A stretch of DNA of 64,000 nt. Source: Sipunculus nudus (Eukaryota; Annelida; Sipuncula; Golfingiida; Sipunculidae). Below the pieces are notes generated by a model that was not told the origin of the DNA, searched no databases, and saw only the letters and a program-made list of their open reading frames with translations. Below are positions 11,481 through 23,593 of this stretch, in pieces; the stretch's first letter is position 1; each line of letters opens with the position of its first letter. The translations under genes and the position numbers were made by a program. The DNA lies in the NCBI GenBank assembly GCA_026874595.1, contig CM049322.1:39800840-39864839 (forward strand), in the 5' to 3' direction.

Positions 11481-12034
11481 GATACCATAAAGACGATAAG
11501 GTACGTGTATTGTTTTTGGTTCCATTTTGTTTTTAAATTTTACACAGTTAGAGGCCCTTTAATCCTTAAGTTGAAAGTACCTTTAATCTAAGTGTTTTAC
11601 AATTTAAAAGGGAGTCAGATCCTTTATCATGCAGGGTAAGGAGAGCATTATGGGATATTGATTTTTATGGTGTTTTATCACTATTCATCGCAGGAAGGCT
11701 TGAACCACAAGAGGGCACTCTTCACAACTTACTGTCATTAAAGGCCTCTTGAGCAAATTTTTAGTGAATAATATGTACTATTATTTCTTTGATATTTTTT
11801 CATATTTTTCGTTAAAACTCAGAGCTTTGGAAATGAAGAAACCATGCCTTACATCACCTATCCTGCAACTGCTCTATCATCTGCTCTAGCTTATTCCATA
11901 GATAGTAGGGCACATGTGTGAAGTCATTCTTGAGTGTAGCTGGTATAATGTAATTTTATCTTCTGCATTTTGCACATATAATCTAGTTGACCTACATATA
12001 TAGAACCGTATCTGTATTTTATTTTAGTCCTTTT
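11481..12034. other. Gene-free, no feature recognised
   Basis: AT-rich and unique-looking. Nothing recognised. Confidence 0.4.
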
Positions 12035-12543
12035 TTATACGCCTGTCTGACAGGATGTATTATGGTATACCCACCATCCGTCCATTAACTTTTAGTGTCG
12101 CTGCGATAACTTACATGGCTTTGATTGATTTTCACGAAACTCACCAGAACTACATACCACTAGATTATTGGCAAAATCCACACATACTAAATAAGGTCAG
12201 AGGTCACAAGGCTGCTTTGTTGTATTGCTGCGATAACTTGTCAAGAATATAATAGACTTTGATAAAACTGAATAGAAATATTAATCTATATAATTCTTAC
12301 CTAAGTTCTATTTCCAGCAAAATCAATGCATATTTAATTAGGTCAGCGGTCAGCACACTTTGGTGGCACCTGCCTGACTTGCCAAAATGTTATGGATTTT
12401 CATATAACTCATGATGGGTATTAACCAATTAAGTTTAATTCTCACCTGAATTACATTCTCAGCAAATTCACACATATTTAATGAGGTCAGAGGTAAAAAA
12501 AATTGCAATGGGTGTACTATGCACTATTTGTGGTGCTCTTGTT
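12035..12543 (+). mobile_element. Three-unit interspersed repeat, copy A
   Basis: Begins with hairpin cctgtc-t-gacagg (12042-12054) and 'tattatggtatacc', then 'atccgtccattaactttta'. It contains three diverged internal units about 145 bases apart, anchored by ggtca-n-nggtca at 12194, 12340 and 12484. It ends 'tggtgctcttgtt'. The same order occurs at 50233-50783 in the same orientation. The first internal unit carries a perfect AGGTCA-G-AGGTCA. No coding capacity. The widespread GTCC-type mollusc repeats have this start and end character; that assignment is from memory. Confidence 0.7.
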
Positions 12544-12699
12544 GAAGTCCTTTCCTTTATCAGTTCTCTGTGACACCATGTTATTTTCACTGTCTTCTGG
12601 GTTTAAGCACATCCCACACACAGCTGTTGATTAAACCCATCCAGACACAGACTTTGGCATGGATTTGACACTGTAATATGGACTTTTGCTTACTAAAGG

Positions 12700-13340
12700 T
12701 AGAGTTATTGGGTCTTGAAAGGCCTACCCCAGGCAGATTTATTGGGACTTACAGCCTGTTCCAGACAGAATTATTGGGACTTGCAGCCTGTTCCAGGCAG
12801 GGTTATTGGAACTTTATGCCTACCCCTGACAGGGTCAAACAGACTTAAGGCCTACACCAGACAGGGTTATTGGAACTTAGGCAGAGTTATTGGGACTTAA
12901 GGCCTGTCCAAGACAGAGTTATTTGGAATGAAGGCCAGTACCACAGGCAAGGTTTTTGGGACTTTAGGCCCACCCCAGGCAGAGTTATATGGACTTAAGG
13001 CCTGCAACAGGCAAGGTTTTGGCACTTAAGGCCTACCCAAGGCAGAGTTATTAGGACCACAGACAAGGTTTTTTTTTTTGGACACAAGGCATAACCCAGG
13101 TATAAGTATATTGGGACTTAAGGCCTTACCCAGGTGGGGTTATTGGGACTTAAGGTCTGACCCAGGTCGGGATATTGGGACTTAAGGTCTGACCCAGGTG
13201 GGGTTATTGGGACTTAAGGTCTGACCCAGGTCGGGATATTGGGACTTAAGGCCTTACCCAGGTGGGGTTATTGGGACTTAAGGTCTGACCCAGGTCGGGA
13301 TATTGGGACTTAAGGCTGACCACAGACAGGGTAATTTTGA
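12700..13340 (+). repeat. 32-bp minisatellite ('gttattgggacttaaggcct')
   Basis: Tandem array of a unit of about 32 bases reading gttattgggacttaaggcct followed by 'accccaggcagg'. Units at 12700-13120 are diverged. From about 13130 to 13315 two unit types alternate (ggtggggttatt and ggtcgggatatt), giving a 63-64 base higher-order unit repeated about three times. The reading frame at 12715-12900 is an artefact of the array. Confidence 0.85.
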
Positions 13341-13640
13341 CTTAAGACCTTCAATATGCCTAAAGTAAGATGATATAATAGAATTAGGAGCTATTCCTGG
13401 CAAAGTTGTAAGGAGTTAGGCCTATCCTGTCATTGAGGTCAAGGCCATTCAGTGATACTTTGGGTTAAGTTCTTATAATATACAGAATTGTTTGTACTTT
13501 GGCCTGTGCCAAACAGGTAATTGGGACACGAGCCTATTCCAGGCAGTTATCAGGGCTTTGATAGGCAGAACTAATTACAGCCCCCCGAGATATCCCAGAC
13601 AGAATTATCATGAATTTTGCAACATACCAGGTAGGCAGAA
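13341..13640 (+). repeat. Decayed right flank of the 32-bp array
   Basis: Scattered unit fragments ('ggcctatcc', 'gtgccaaacaggtaattggga', 'cctattccaggcagttat', 'cccagacagaattatcat') show that the array once extended to about 13640. Confidence 0.5.
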
Positions 13641-13839
13641 AATGATGTAAATTCAAATTTACTTAACCATTATTGGTTAAGTAGATATTAAATAGTTTCT
13701 CTTTGATGTCATAGGAATAATCTGGCATCTGTTATTGATTATGACAAAAGTAACAATATTATGGACATTTTTCTTTTCCATCATATAACATTCCCCTTAA
13801 TCCAAGTGAATGGGTTGAAAACTGTTAAGCAATGTCTAT

Positions 13840-14140
13840 ACAGCCAATCACAAGCCACAATTTCATCTATTGACCAATGGGATCTCAGGCTCTGATCTGA
13901 AGGTCAAGGCAACCCATTTTAAGTCAATGATTTGCACTGGTTTTATGCATATAATCCTCGGTCAGATGGAAACTTTTATCGCAGATAATCAATAACTGTT
14001 ATAAAGCTGATGATTGTTTTGTTACCATGATAATGCAGACCATAGTTGGCAACAAATGGCACATTAAATGATCAGGTCATTCAACTGTGCTCAGTCTCCC
14101 GTTACCATGGCAGCAATACAAGGATTAACAATAGGCAGGG
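13840..14140. other. Candidate conserved non-coding island
   Basis: Balanced composition with CCAAT-type (agccaatca at 13850) and 'accatggcagcaata' segments and few homopolymers. No coding frame. Regulatory role is inference. Confidence 0.25.
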
Positions 14141-14436
14141 TTATTGTATTCCGCAAATTAAATGTCAAATGCAAAGCTTTATCATATTTTTTTTGTAATT
14201 AGGATGTCATAGACAGAGCAACGAAAAAAAAAAGTAACATTATTATATATGCTATATTAGTTCACTGCCGCAGAAGCAATTCTTTATCATGTTCTTATGC
14301 GTTAAAGCCAACTCTTCTGTGACTTTAGCTAGCTTTCCTTATCAGTGAACTGTAGAAAAATTCTGTTAAGAAGAGTTCGTATAAGGGTCCTGTGATATTG
14401 GTTGATGAACTTGATCTAAAATTAATTGAGAAATAA

Positions 14437-14462
14437 CAATGCATCGAATAATCGATGCATTG
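14437..14462. other. Perfect 11-bp hairpin
   Basis: caatgcatcga at 14437-14447 pairs perfectly with tcgatgcattg at 14452-14462 across a 4-base loop. It lies in 'atcgattaat'-rich DNA resembling hAT-related repeats. Confidence 0.5.
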
Positions 14463-14581
14463 AATCGAAGCCAGTCATTGATCAATAATAATCGATTAAT
14501 TTCAATTATTTGCATTTTCATTTATTTTCATACCTTTTCTGTCTCAAGCTCTTACCAAGGAAAAGAAAACAGCATACATGA

Positions 14582-14589
14582 TGAAGTAG
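14582..14589. repeat. Left 8-bp target-site duplication (tgaagtag)
   Basis: Identical to 15052-15059 on the other side of the hAT element. Confidence 0.85.
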
Positions 14590-15051
14590 TAGTGGTGGGC
14601 TGATCATCGAGTTTTATTGAAAGTCGGTCAGTTTGCTGCCACTTTCAAGCGCTCGATTACCAAAGGCAACTATCGATTACATCATAATAATGATTGTTTT
14701 CTTTCCAGAATGCCTTTATGTTATAGGCAAAAATGATTCTTCCATTTTTTTACTACATTCCAAGCTTCAAATAATGAGACTGTGTCCCCATATAACATCC
14801 GTATGTAACTGAGTATGACACGGTAGATGGGAGAACGGAGGACTTATAAAACTTATTATCTGTGAACTCGCAGGGAGCTGCAGATTTAGCGGAGAGTTTT
14901 CTAACGAAATGTACATTGCAAAATAGCGGCGGGAAGGCATTAAAATATATAGGCATTGCATATATTTGTCTAAACCGATTAATAATCGATCATCAGTCAG
15001 TTTGCTCAAACTGATGATCGATTATGAAAAAGGAACCGACTCCTACCACTA
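14590..15051. mobile_element. Non-autonomous hAT element (462 bp)
   Basis: The ends are TAGTGGTGGG and, inverted, TAGTGGTAGG (9 of 10 matching). The element is flanked by a perfect 8-bp direct repeat tgaagtag at 14582-14589 and 15052-15059. Short terminal inverted repeats with an 8-bp target duplication are the signature of the hAT superfamily. No transposase is encoded; the minus-strand frames of 67 and 80 codons inside show no family resemblance. The intact duplication suggests fairly recent insertion. A strong hairpin lies near the right end. Confidence 0.85.
14982..15025. other. 18-bp stem hairpin inside the hAT element
   Basis: Left arm 14982-15003 and right arm 15008-15025 pair over 18 bases, with one 4-base bulge (tcag) and a 4-base loop (gctc). 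It may be a transposase subterminal site; a small-RNA precursor is possible but unsupported. Confidence 0.6.
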
Positions 15052-15059
15052 TGAAGTAG
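15052..15059. repeat. Right 8-bp target-site duplication (tgaagtag)
   Basis: Identical to 14582-14589. Confidence 0.85.
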
Positions 15060-16630
15060 CACTGTTATTTAACAAAGTCACCTCATAACCTTCATTAGAT
15101 GTTAGTACAATAATGGATGAGAAGAATGCAGTATTACTTTGTCTGTAAAAAATTTTCAGGTATAAAATAATATTAATCTTATAGCATCAGATGGAATGAA
15201 AACTTTAGATGTAGATTTACATATGCATAAATTCTAAGGTCTATAATAATCTTAATCTTATATCATCATTTGGGATGAAACTTTTAGTAGATATATGTCT
15301 GTGACAGAATATTGTGACTGTGTACAATAATCATATCGAGAATCAAATTGAAAGGCAATAATTGATAAAAGGATTGAATTGAAGACCCCTTAGCAATTCA
15401 CAGGCCTAAACACCTTTATTACCTGTAAGTAAACATCGTACATATTCCCATGTAGACAAACATAAAAAAATTGGTTGATATACGTTGAACTTATATGAAA
15501 GTTGACAGGTCATGTTATAAATGTGTGGATATAAACAATACTGATAGCATTTGCACAATATTGATTCATCACTTTTTGGCTTATTTTCATAAAAGTTTTA
15601 AGGAGTTATATTTATTTAATGCACATCAAATATTTGAATAGTTCCCTTTAATGTATAGTCATAAAACTCAACCTTTGACAGTCTGTCTTTTGTGCATCAC
15701 CAAAACAAAAGTACATTTGATAGGTGGACATAATGGTAAGATATATGACAGTCATGCATGTTGCAGCTAGATGTGTGCAAAATGGTTCAAAACCTCCTTG
15801 CAGTGTGTTAAATGGTTTTCAAATTATTTTGTCTAACCATTTAGATAGTGCTTTCATTTGCTCTGTGAATAAAGGCAGAAACAGAAACCATTTTCTAAAC
15901 TTAAAACTTCCTTTATTCCATGAAATGAGCTGTGTTAATAAAAAAAATGTTATAAAACTCCAATGTTTGCGTGTTAGTACAATTGACAAGGGTTCAGCGG
16001 GGACATAATTGTGCAGAGCACAAATGTACAACAATAATGTCAGATCAATTTTAAGACTCTCAAGGGCCAGGTAATGAATGCAAATCTTGACACAATGTAA
16101 ATAAAATGTCATATCTATGTAAACTGTGTCCATACATCATGAAATTCAGTATTTATTGTAATAGTTCTTGTTTCCCTTTATTGGCACCATGTAAAACCAC
16201 TCATTCCCAGACCTGACATTGCAGTATTTTATATAATTGGATTTTCAATTAGGAGAAATAAGAAAGGTGGCGCCCTTAATGACTGACACCTGTCAATCAA
16301 GCAAGAAAAAACATATGACTGACCTGTTTCCAAACAAAGTTTACTATAAAACTTATTCTTAAAGTGCTACTTTTCCAGTGGGCTTTTGTAGTAAACTGAC
16401 AATATTCACTTAATCTAGGGTATTGCACAATTCAGGGTTTCATTGCAGGAATTATATGACATATAATAGTATAAAAAACATATAGGTAAAGATAATATTA
16501 AACTTGAGTGCAAAGGGTAAACCAGTACACCAGCATTCAGTTACAGGTTTTTCATACATATGCACTACAAAGAGGCCAAAATATATGATATATCAAATGG
16601 ACTGGCTGACATTGCTCTTAATGGGTTTCA
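15060..16630. other. Gene-free; local duplication and one old repeat
   Basis: Bases 15168-15220 and 15241-15290 are diverged copies of one segment ('aatcttaatcttata', 'ggaatgaaaactttag'). Bases 15328-15410 resemble 48826-48910 (atcgagaat, then 'accccttagcaattcacagg'). The rest is unremarkable AT-rich DNA. Confidence 0.45.
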
Positions 16631-16788
16631 CAGTATAAGCATGTCCAAAGTCTTTTCAGTAAAGTGACCACCTGCGGGACGGGCCAAATATGGTCTTAAT
16701 TCACAGTCATATATATGCAATGTGAAGGTTATTGGTTCATGCAAGGGTGATCCTAATAGACAGGTGGTCTTTCAGGCAAGTTCCACGG
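16631..16788 (+). mobile_element. 'aagaccacc' MITE, copy 2
   Basis: Internal order matches the family (gaccacctgcggg, 'tggtcttaattcacag', 'ggttcatgcaagggtga', 'ggtggtctttca'). It ends ccacgg followed by TA. It lies 145 bases from inverted copy 3. Confidence 0.65.
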
Positions 16789-16933
16789 TAATCAGAAGAA
16801 GGGCCATCTATAATCACACTGAACCTCAAGAGTGTGTTTGTTAGTGTTGTAGTCATGTCCACACCATTTGAGTCTGGGTGCAAGTCCATGTCTAGACTGG
16901 TCAAGTTCAGTTCCAAGTAAAAGTGAATTTATA

Positions 16934-17102
16934 CACATAGGAACTTGTCTGAAAGACCACCTGTCTAATAACTGCATTCTTCAGTAAACTTAAAACATTC
17001 ACAGTGGTTATCACTAACCTGTCTAAAAACACCACATGTGAAATTAAAGACCATGTTTGGCCATATCCCAAGTTGCAAGGTCTAATTACACAAGTTTCAC
17101 TG
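16934..17102 (-). mobile_element. 'aagaccacc' MITE, copy 3 (inverted relative to copy 2)
   Basis: Reads in the opposite orientation (ggaacttgtctgaaagacc at the left, 'agtttcactg' then TA at the right). Copies 2 and 3 form a head-to-head pair able to fold back on itself. Confidence 0.65.
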
Positions 17103-17104
17103 TA

Positions 17105-18094
17105 TATAAAAAATTAAAATGGAAATCTCAGATAATCATATATATTTTGATGGTTGCTGAAATACTTTCATGTTAATTAAATAACAAAGCTAGAGTAAAT
17201 TCATCACCAAATCAAATTTTTATTACATATCTTTCTTTGGTAAACGGATGTCAAATTTATATCTTTGTATTGCTACCATGGCAACAAATACCCGAGTCTG
17301 GTAATGCCTATTTGAGTCCAAAATATGGTACTCGCTTCAGCCATAGTACGAGGTATGTTTCCTGTATATGCCCTATTTCTGCACTAAGTGACTTCATAAA
17401 GGAACGGTCCTATAAGAATTACCGAGTTCTGCTTGCAGAGGAAACATGTAGTTGCACAATAAGGTACTCCAGAACACAGGTTTTATCGAGTCGAGCACGT
17501 ACCACATGACCTGTCTGTTTACCTTTTAGATTAACAGAGACGGAAAGTCTGAGCTAAATAAATAAAGAGCCTTCATGACATTAGTATACGATTCTGTGGG
17601 TTAAGTAAGCAGGTGTGGTCAGAGAGATGTACCATTTGAAAGATGTAACAGTTCCAGAAAATTTCTTGGTAGCGATGGTGTTTCAGTGTGTATTAGTTCA
17701 TAGTAATCTTATAATATCCCACTAAGTTATAGTATAAACGTATATGTATCTTACTTGGAATAATACATTGTGAAGCAGGAGAGTCAACGGGTGCTACCTT
17801 GTTTGTTTTTAGGTTTAGTGGCGCCTCCTTCACTACTCTGTCTACTTCTTCATCTAGTAGTCAAATGCAATGCGTAAATTCTGAGGCTTTTTTTATGCTG
17901 ACTGTGCGTTTTGAGGAAGCAGACTTCCTGACACCACAGGTGATGCATTTTAATCTGTTCCTCATAATATAAAACAGATAACCTTAAAGGTGAATTAAAT
18001 GTTTCCCATAAGATTTGGCAGAGTATATACATCTTTTTAAATAAATATAAACTTATTTATTTTACATGGATTGTACAAATAGTTAATATATCTA
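17105..18094. other. Gene-free, no feature recognised
   Basis: 17230-17520 is somewhat GC-richer ('gctaccatggcaacaaatac') with a 90-codon open frame that shows no recognisable protein. Nothing else is supported. Confidence 0.4.
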
Positions 18095-18287
18095 ATCACG
18101 GCACTCTCCATGGCTTAGATCGTGGCGTTTGGTAGACTGCAGAGGTTGAGAAAACCAGAGAACCCCGGAGAAAACCACCGGCCTTGGACGGGCAACTATA
18201 ACCCACTCTCATAGCCACGCCGGGGATCAAACCCGGGTCGCCAGCGGAGAGAGTGGAGCATTTTACCCCTCGACTGTCCAGGCCCTT
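18095..18287 (-). mobile_element. tRNA-derived SINE
   Basis: On the minus strand it begins with a tRNA-like head: D-arm 'agtcgaggggtaaaatgctc', then a perfect T-arm with 5-bp stem 18232-18236/18220-18224 and 7-base loop TTTGATC, giving a B box. It continues with a 'ggttttctccgggg' body, a central-domain motif widespread in invertebrate SINEs. The 3' end passes into AT-rich DNA without a clear tail. Pol III promoter boxes are inferred from the tRNA-like head. Confidence 0.7.
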
Positions 18288-18324
18288 TATATTACAGAAT
18301 AAAAGGCAGCCTTAAGTTAAAGTA

Positions 18325-18484
18325 CAGTGGAATCTATCTTAAAGACCACCTGTCTATTAAGACCACCCTTGAGTCAACCAAAAACATTTACATTGGTTAT
18401 AACATACCTATGTAATAAGACCACCTATGAATTAGGGCCACTTTTATCCAGTCCCACAGGTGGTCTTATTACACAGGTTCCACT
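18325..18484 (-). mobile_element. 'aagaccacc' MITE, copy 4 (best preserved ends)
   Basis: 160-bp palindromic element. It starts CAGTGGAATC after TA and ends GGTTCCACT before TA. The terminal inverted repeats are about 28 bases and pair with few mismatches (agtggaa...aagaccacctgt against its complement). TA flanks and CAGT-like termini suggest a MITE mobilised by a Tc1/mariner-type transposase. The two half-units inside also resemble each other ('taagaccacc' twice). No coding capacity. Confidence 0.75.
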
Positions 18485-19110
18485 TAATGTTTATAGCTTT
18501 TTGCTCTCTCTCACAGACAATTCAGTCCTATTTTGAGTGAATCCAAGACATGAGCTAAGACTGATCCCTGAAGTGTGACAAGTTTACTTTTAGACTTTGC
18601 TTTCTCAGGATAATAGTTTCTGTCAGTGACTTTCTCTGTGACTTAATTGGCTTTCTAGAAACCACTCTGCAGCTTCTTCCCCCATGAGACTCATCTCTAT
18701 CATTTGATATTATTGACAATGCCAAACTTTTACTTTGGATTCCAGAAACAGCATATTTACATGCAAGTATATATAGCACATACTTCAGTGGATGCCCAAA
18801 ATAGTGCCATAGACTAATCATTTCTTTCCTGTGGCAGTTCTACAGGAATTTCTTCGGGGGGAGCTAATATGTTGCAGAGTGTTAATGGCATCTAAAATGT
18901 GTGCAAACCTGGGAATTGGGGAAGGCAGAGTGGGGTTAGTGGGAAGGACTTTGTAGCTTAGAATGGAATCCTTGCTCGTAGTTCAATCTAGCATTTTATT
19001 CATGGAATGTATAACTGTATAATATTTATAAACTTTCAACTATATGGTTAACTCTACATGGGGGAACTACTGCCTAATGTTTTTATACCCAGAGGCCAGA
19101 ACCTTTTGGG
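18485..19110. other. Gene-free, no feature recognised
   Basis: Unique-looking DNA. An 88-codon minus-strand frame at 18555-18821 has no recognisable features. Confidence 0.4.
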
Positions 19111-19126
19111 GGGAGCTATAGCTCCC
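19111..19126. other. 16-bp perfect palindrome
   Basis: gggagcta directly followed by tagctccc, close to G- and C-rich runs. Possibly part of an old inverted-repeat element. Confidence 0.5.
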
Positions 19127-22100
19127 ACAGCTACCCCCCTTTATCCCCCACTGTTTCTTTCTTAAGTTTTCATTGTTTAAGGTATCAGGAATGTTCAGTT
19201 GAGGCAGCCAAGGACACATACTTATGTTAATATGTTGGATTTGGGAGCTATATAGGTCTTAAGCTTAATTCCTGCTATGGTCTTGAAGTCAAAATGGACA
19301 AAAAAATTTTTAGAACCTTAGAGATTGTACGGAATCGTTGTTAATAACAGTTATTAATAATCTTAATAATAATAGTAATTTCTATTCAATGAATACCTCT
19401 ATCCACATTAAAGATTTGGGCAGTACCATCAACAGTCCATGGACCTATCATTTAATATACAGAAAAGAATCTCAAGTTAAATAAAACCGAGCAAACCCTA
19501 TCCTTAATTCTAATCCCTTCTTTTAGTATTCCCGATTCGTGAGCACCAGAAGGGTTATTACGTTTATATAAACTACACAGAGCTTGTGATAGAGCCCAGT
19601 GTGGGGTATCATCCAGAGCCTTTCATGTGAGCACTCTCCACACAAAACCATACACACTCCAACGACATCACTATACACTGATCATACTTGGGAACAATGC
19701 TTCTTACCGCTTATACACACTGCTATAAGGAACATCATGGTCAGTTAAACTGACCGGATAAATTTAAGTGCATGTGTACAAGGGATTAAGTGTGCAGTGT
19801 ACAGAAAAAGGGATATTGACCAGAGTAAGTAGGCCCATTAGGAGTGTTTGGCAGAACAACTGCAATGGCTTGCAACCAGGTAGGGGTCTGTGGCCTTTAT
19901 ACTCTCTCCACTTTTTAAAAACTCATGGCTATCTACAGTCATACTTATTCAAACTATGTCATGATCAGTTTTAAAATATATAAGACCAAAAAAAGTTGAA
20001 TTCCAAGGAACTTTTTTTCCATAAATCTTTGCTGGCAGGTTATCTCTTTTTACCTTTTTATTATAAATTTTTGATAATTATTCATGTGAATGGTCAGGGG
20101 AGACAACAAGATAATAAAAAATTGCTTTTCAACAGGTAAATTAAAGCACATCTTTTCGTGAAAGAATTGTGACTGGCACTCAAAATTTTTACTCTAAATT
20201 TCTACTAAAGATTTAAAGAATCCCAACTATTGATATTTATTTTAATCATCTTAAAAGTTTTAGGACATGCATATATTGTATTAGAATTTCATTGTCTGTG
20301 CCACCCTCATGGGAAATTTTTTTTTCCTGTCATTCATTATGTCATTCATTACCTGTCAGACTATTTTTAACAAAATAACAATTGAAGAACTGCATCTCTT
20401 TCTCAAATTTGGTACACAATCCATTTAACCAAATATTCATAAAGGTTTGCAATCTCGAAAATTATCTTCAGGGTCATGCAAATCTTTTGAAAAAATAAGT
20501 TTTTATTGTGGATGTAATAACTTTTGAAATATTGCTTGTTTTTTCTCACAAACTCTTGAATGAGAGACCATTTCGGAGACAGCTGATTTGCTTCTGGGAA
20601 AACAAAGCCATTCTAGTGAGCTTCATATATTTCTGTGTTTTTTGTCAAAGAGCAACTGAGATATAATGTATAACAGTATCAGGATCATAGCAATGGTGTC
20701 CGTCTCATCTTATGATATATAGCTTTATTTTCAAAGCCATTAAATGTGGTTTATACGTTACAATACATGCCAGGCTGAAATGTTAATCTCCATTAAAATG
20801 TCTGGCCATTACCTCTGTGGAAGTGATACCATAGTCTAAAACAACCATGTCTGAAATGCCAGTTATAAAATACTTCTCCATTTTCTAGAAGTAGAGCATA
20901 GACTCCAACAGGAACCCTCATTTTGGTGTTAGATAATCGCCACATTTGTCTGATTTGCCTGTGAGGTAAAGAAAGACAGTGCATGTTTAAAATACTATTA
21001 CAGAAAAAAAGTAGGTGAACAGGGGTAGTGGTGATATATATGCATGGATTTTGCTGGAAATCAAACTTACACGAGATATTATATTGATTAATATTTCTGT
21101 TGAGTTTTATCAAAATGCATTATATTCCTGGTAAGTTTTAGTGACAGTGCCCCAATGTAGCCAAACTGTTACCTCTAAACAAAACAAGAAAATACATTAC
21201 ACAGATAATATTTACACTGTATGTATGTTCAGTATTGATCCAGTAGATAACAGTTCCCTGTCAACCTGATAGAGAGGTCTGAGGATCAATGATCATTTAC
21301 TATGACTTATTATCAGTGGAGATAAAAGAATGATGACACAGAAGTTAAAACAACAGGTCGTGGGAAATTGAATTGCGGGCTTTATAGCTATCAGCCACCA
21401 CTAGAAAAAATGTGATCTGAACTGATATCATTACATGCATGTGAACCATACAGATTAAGTTTATCAGATTAAAACTGTTTTTACCTTCAAAGTACCAAGT
21501 GCATAATGATATCAAAGAAAATTTAGCCAAATGTTGACAAGCACTTGAATTACTGATATTTGTATTTTTTTCTACTTTCAAACTGTTTAAACACCAGTCA
21601 AGTTAGACAAAAGGTATTTTGTGTTTCCTAGACTGGGAGAAGTGGGTTTGAATATGACAGCACTTGACAGGTGTAAGCCCATGCCTGTCTTTCACCCAGA
21701 ATCATATAAGAAATGGTTGGCACAGATTACTGGGTAATTGCCGACTTAAATGTGACACAGGAAATGACTTGTAGAAACACGTATTCACTACTGTTTATGA
21801 GTACACATGGATTCTTTTGTCTTTATTAATCACATATAGCCTAATGTTAAGATTTTCAGCTGTTTACCACAGTATTGATCCAACCGGATGGATGGCCATT
21901 GCAGTGCATTCCCCTGAATGTATTGTGTCACAACTCAAGTAGGCTTTCCAGTCCAGTATAAATACCTACTGATTCATGTATGCATGGCTATGTTATTAAC
22001 ACTTGAGATACATGCAGAATGCAAACTCTGAAAAACAAATTTATATATATATTGGACCCATTTGTTCAGTCTAATAATCAAAAACTACAGACAAACCGAT

Positions 22101-23125
22101 AGATTCAGAGAAACATATGGTCAGAAATATGTGGATACATTTATATAAATTTGTTATGCTGTCATTACACTATAAGTGTAGCTATTAGAGGTCAAGGACA
22201 GAGCTTTAGTGTATGTAAATAATTATATCACCCCCGACTGTACTAGACCTTATCTGTATACAAACAATAAAGTGGATTATGACGGCCGAACAGACAATCG
22301 GACATACAGTGTGTACATTAGGATAAGACATGAGATTTGTGTGTTTATTTAGATGAGGTTTTTGTCCTTTCGACTAATGATCTGTATGGATATTCACGGA
22401 TCACAATTTGCTCATTCAACTGACTTGGAATTTTAGCCTGTGATACATATTTATAAACTCTGATCATAATTCTATGGGAGTACACCCAGGCATTTCTTAC
22501 AGCTTTTTATATTGATGGAGTGCAGTATCTGTGAATTGAAAAAAAATGCTTAACATATATCGATCAAAGAATATTTCATAAAAACATAAGATATAGAAAT
22601 ATATTGGGAATTCATAATGATTAAAATATAATAACAGTCATATCTGTATATTACAAATTGTATTTGTAAATAGCAACATTTATTCAGGTAAAGATATATG
22701 ATGAAAGAAGTTGGATAACTGCTGTAACAGGTGTGATGGAAATAAGTTCTGTGTTAGCCCTGTCAGGGCTTAAGTATTTTTGTTTGCTATTAAAATGCCT
22801 AAATGATACGTGAATCCTATATAATTTGCCACAAGTTGGCAGTACCAATCGACACTTAGCGTTACAAGACCATGAGAGAACATTTTATTTCTCTGTCAGA
22901 GGTAACATTTAGGTCTTAACCATTTCATGGACTGGGCCAGTCTAGTTCTGTGTTAACTGTCTTCTAAGAATAAATGTAAGAATGGTTTAAAAAATATATA
23001 TATATATTAATGGTTGTAACCTGATATCTGATGCCTGTGAATAAAAGAAATGCCTTGAACCTTGTAAAAAAATATGCCAGAAAATGTGAATCCCAACCAA
23101 AACAGGCTGTTTGTTTTGTTTAAAT
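19127..23125. other. Gene-free AT-rich DNA
   Basis: No supported gene across about 4 kb. 20380-20700 has the flavour of an old interspersed repeat ('caaatttggtacacaatcc', 'gggtcatgcaaat'). A short (AT)n lies near 22996. Minus-strand frames at 20793-21113 and 21345-21581 lack family features. Confidence 0.45.
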
Positions 23126-23146
23126 CCACATGTTTATAACATGTGG
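23126..23146. other. Hairpin with 9-bp arms
   Basis: ccacatgtt and aacatgtgg are separated by tat, followed by a G run. Confidence 0.4.
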
Positions 23147-23593
23147 GGGGCCTGCCAAAATAACCCAAACACGTTCAACAACCACATCTGCTTTTAAAAT
23201 CAGATTTTTGCAAATGCTTAGTTTTTGCATAGTTGTACAAATGGCATTTTGCGGCTTGTGACATTTCAACTTCTGAACATATTTATTACATCTGAAAAAA
23301 AAATGCTTTCAGCTATATTAGATTTCCAAGTTTCATGGCGGTGGGGTGGAATTACAGGTGAAATGCTACAGTATTAGTAATGTACAGATCATAATTGAGA
23401 CATAAATAATGTCCTGAGACAGTCAGTGCTCCCAGATAAGAACGTATAAATATATGCTCTGTGAGATAAGGTGGTCAGTGCTACATGTCATACTCTTTGA
23501 TCAGTGATATTTACTAAGAGGGTTGGCCGTGTTAGAAAGGAGGGAGGGAGTTGGTAGGTCAGTTGGGGTCAGTTATGGGTCCGTCACGTGTGA

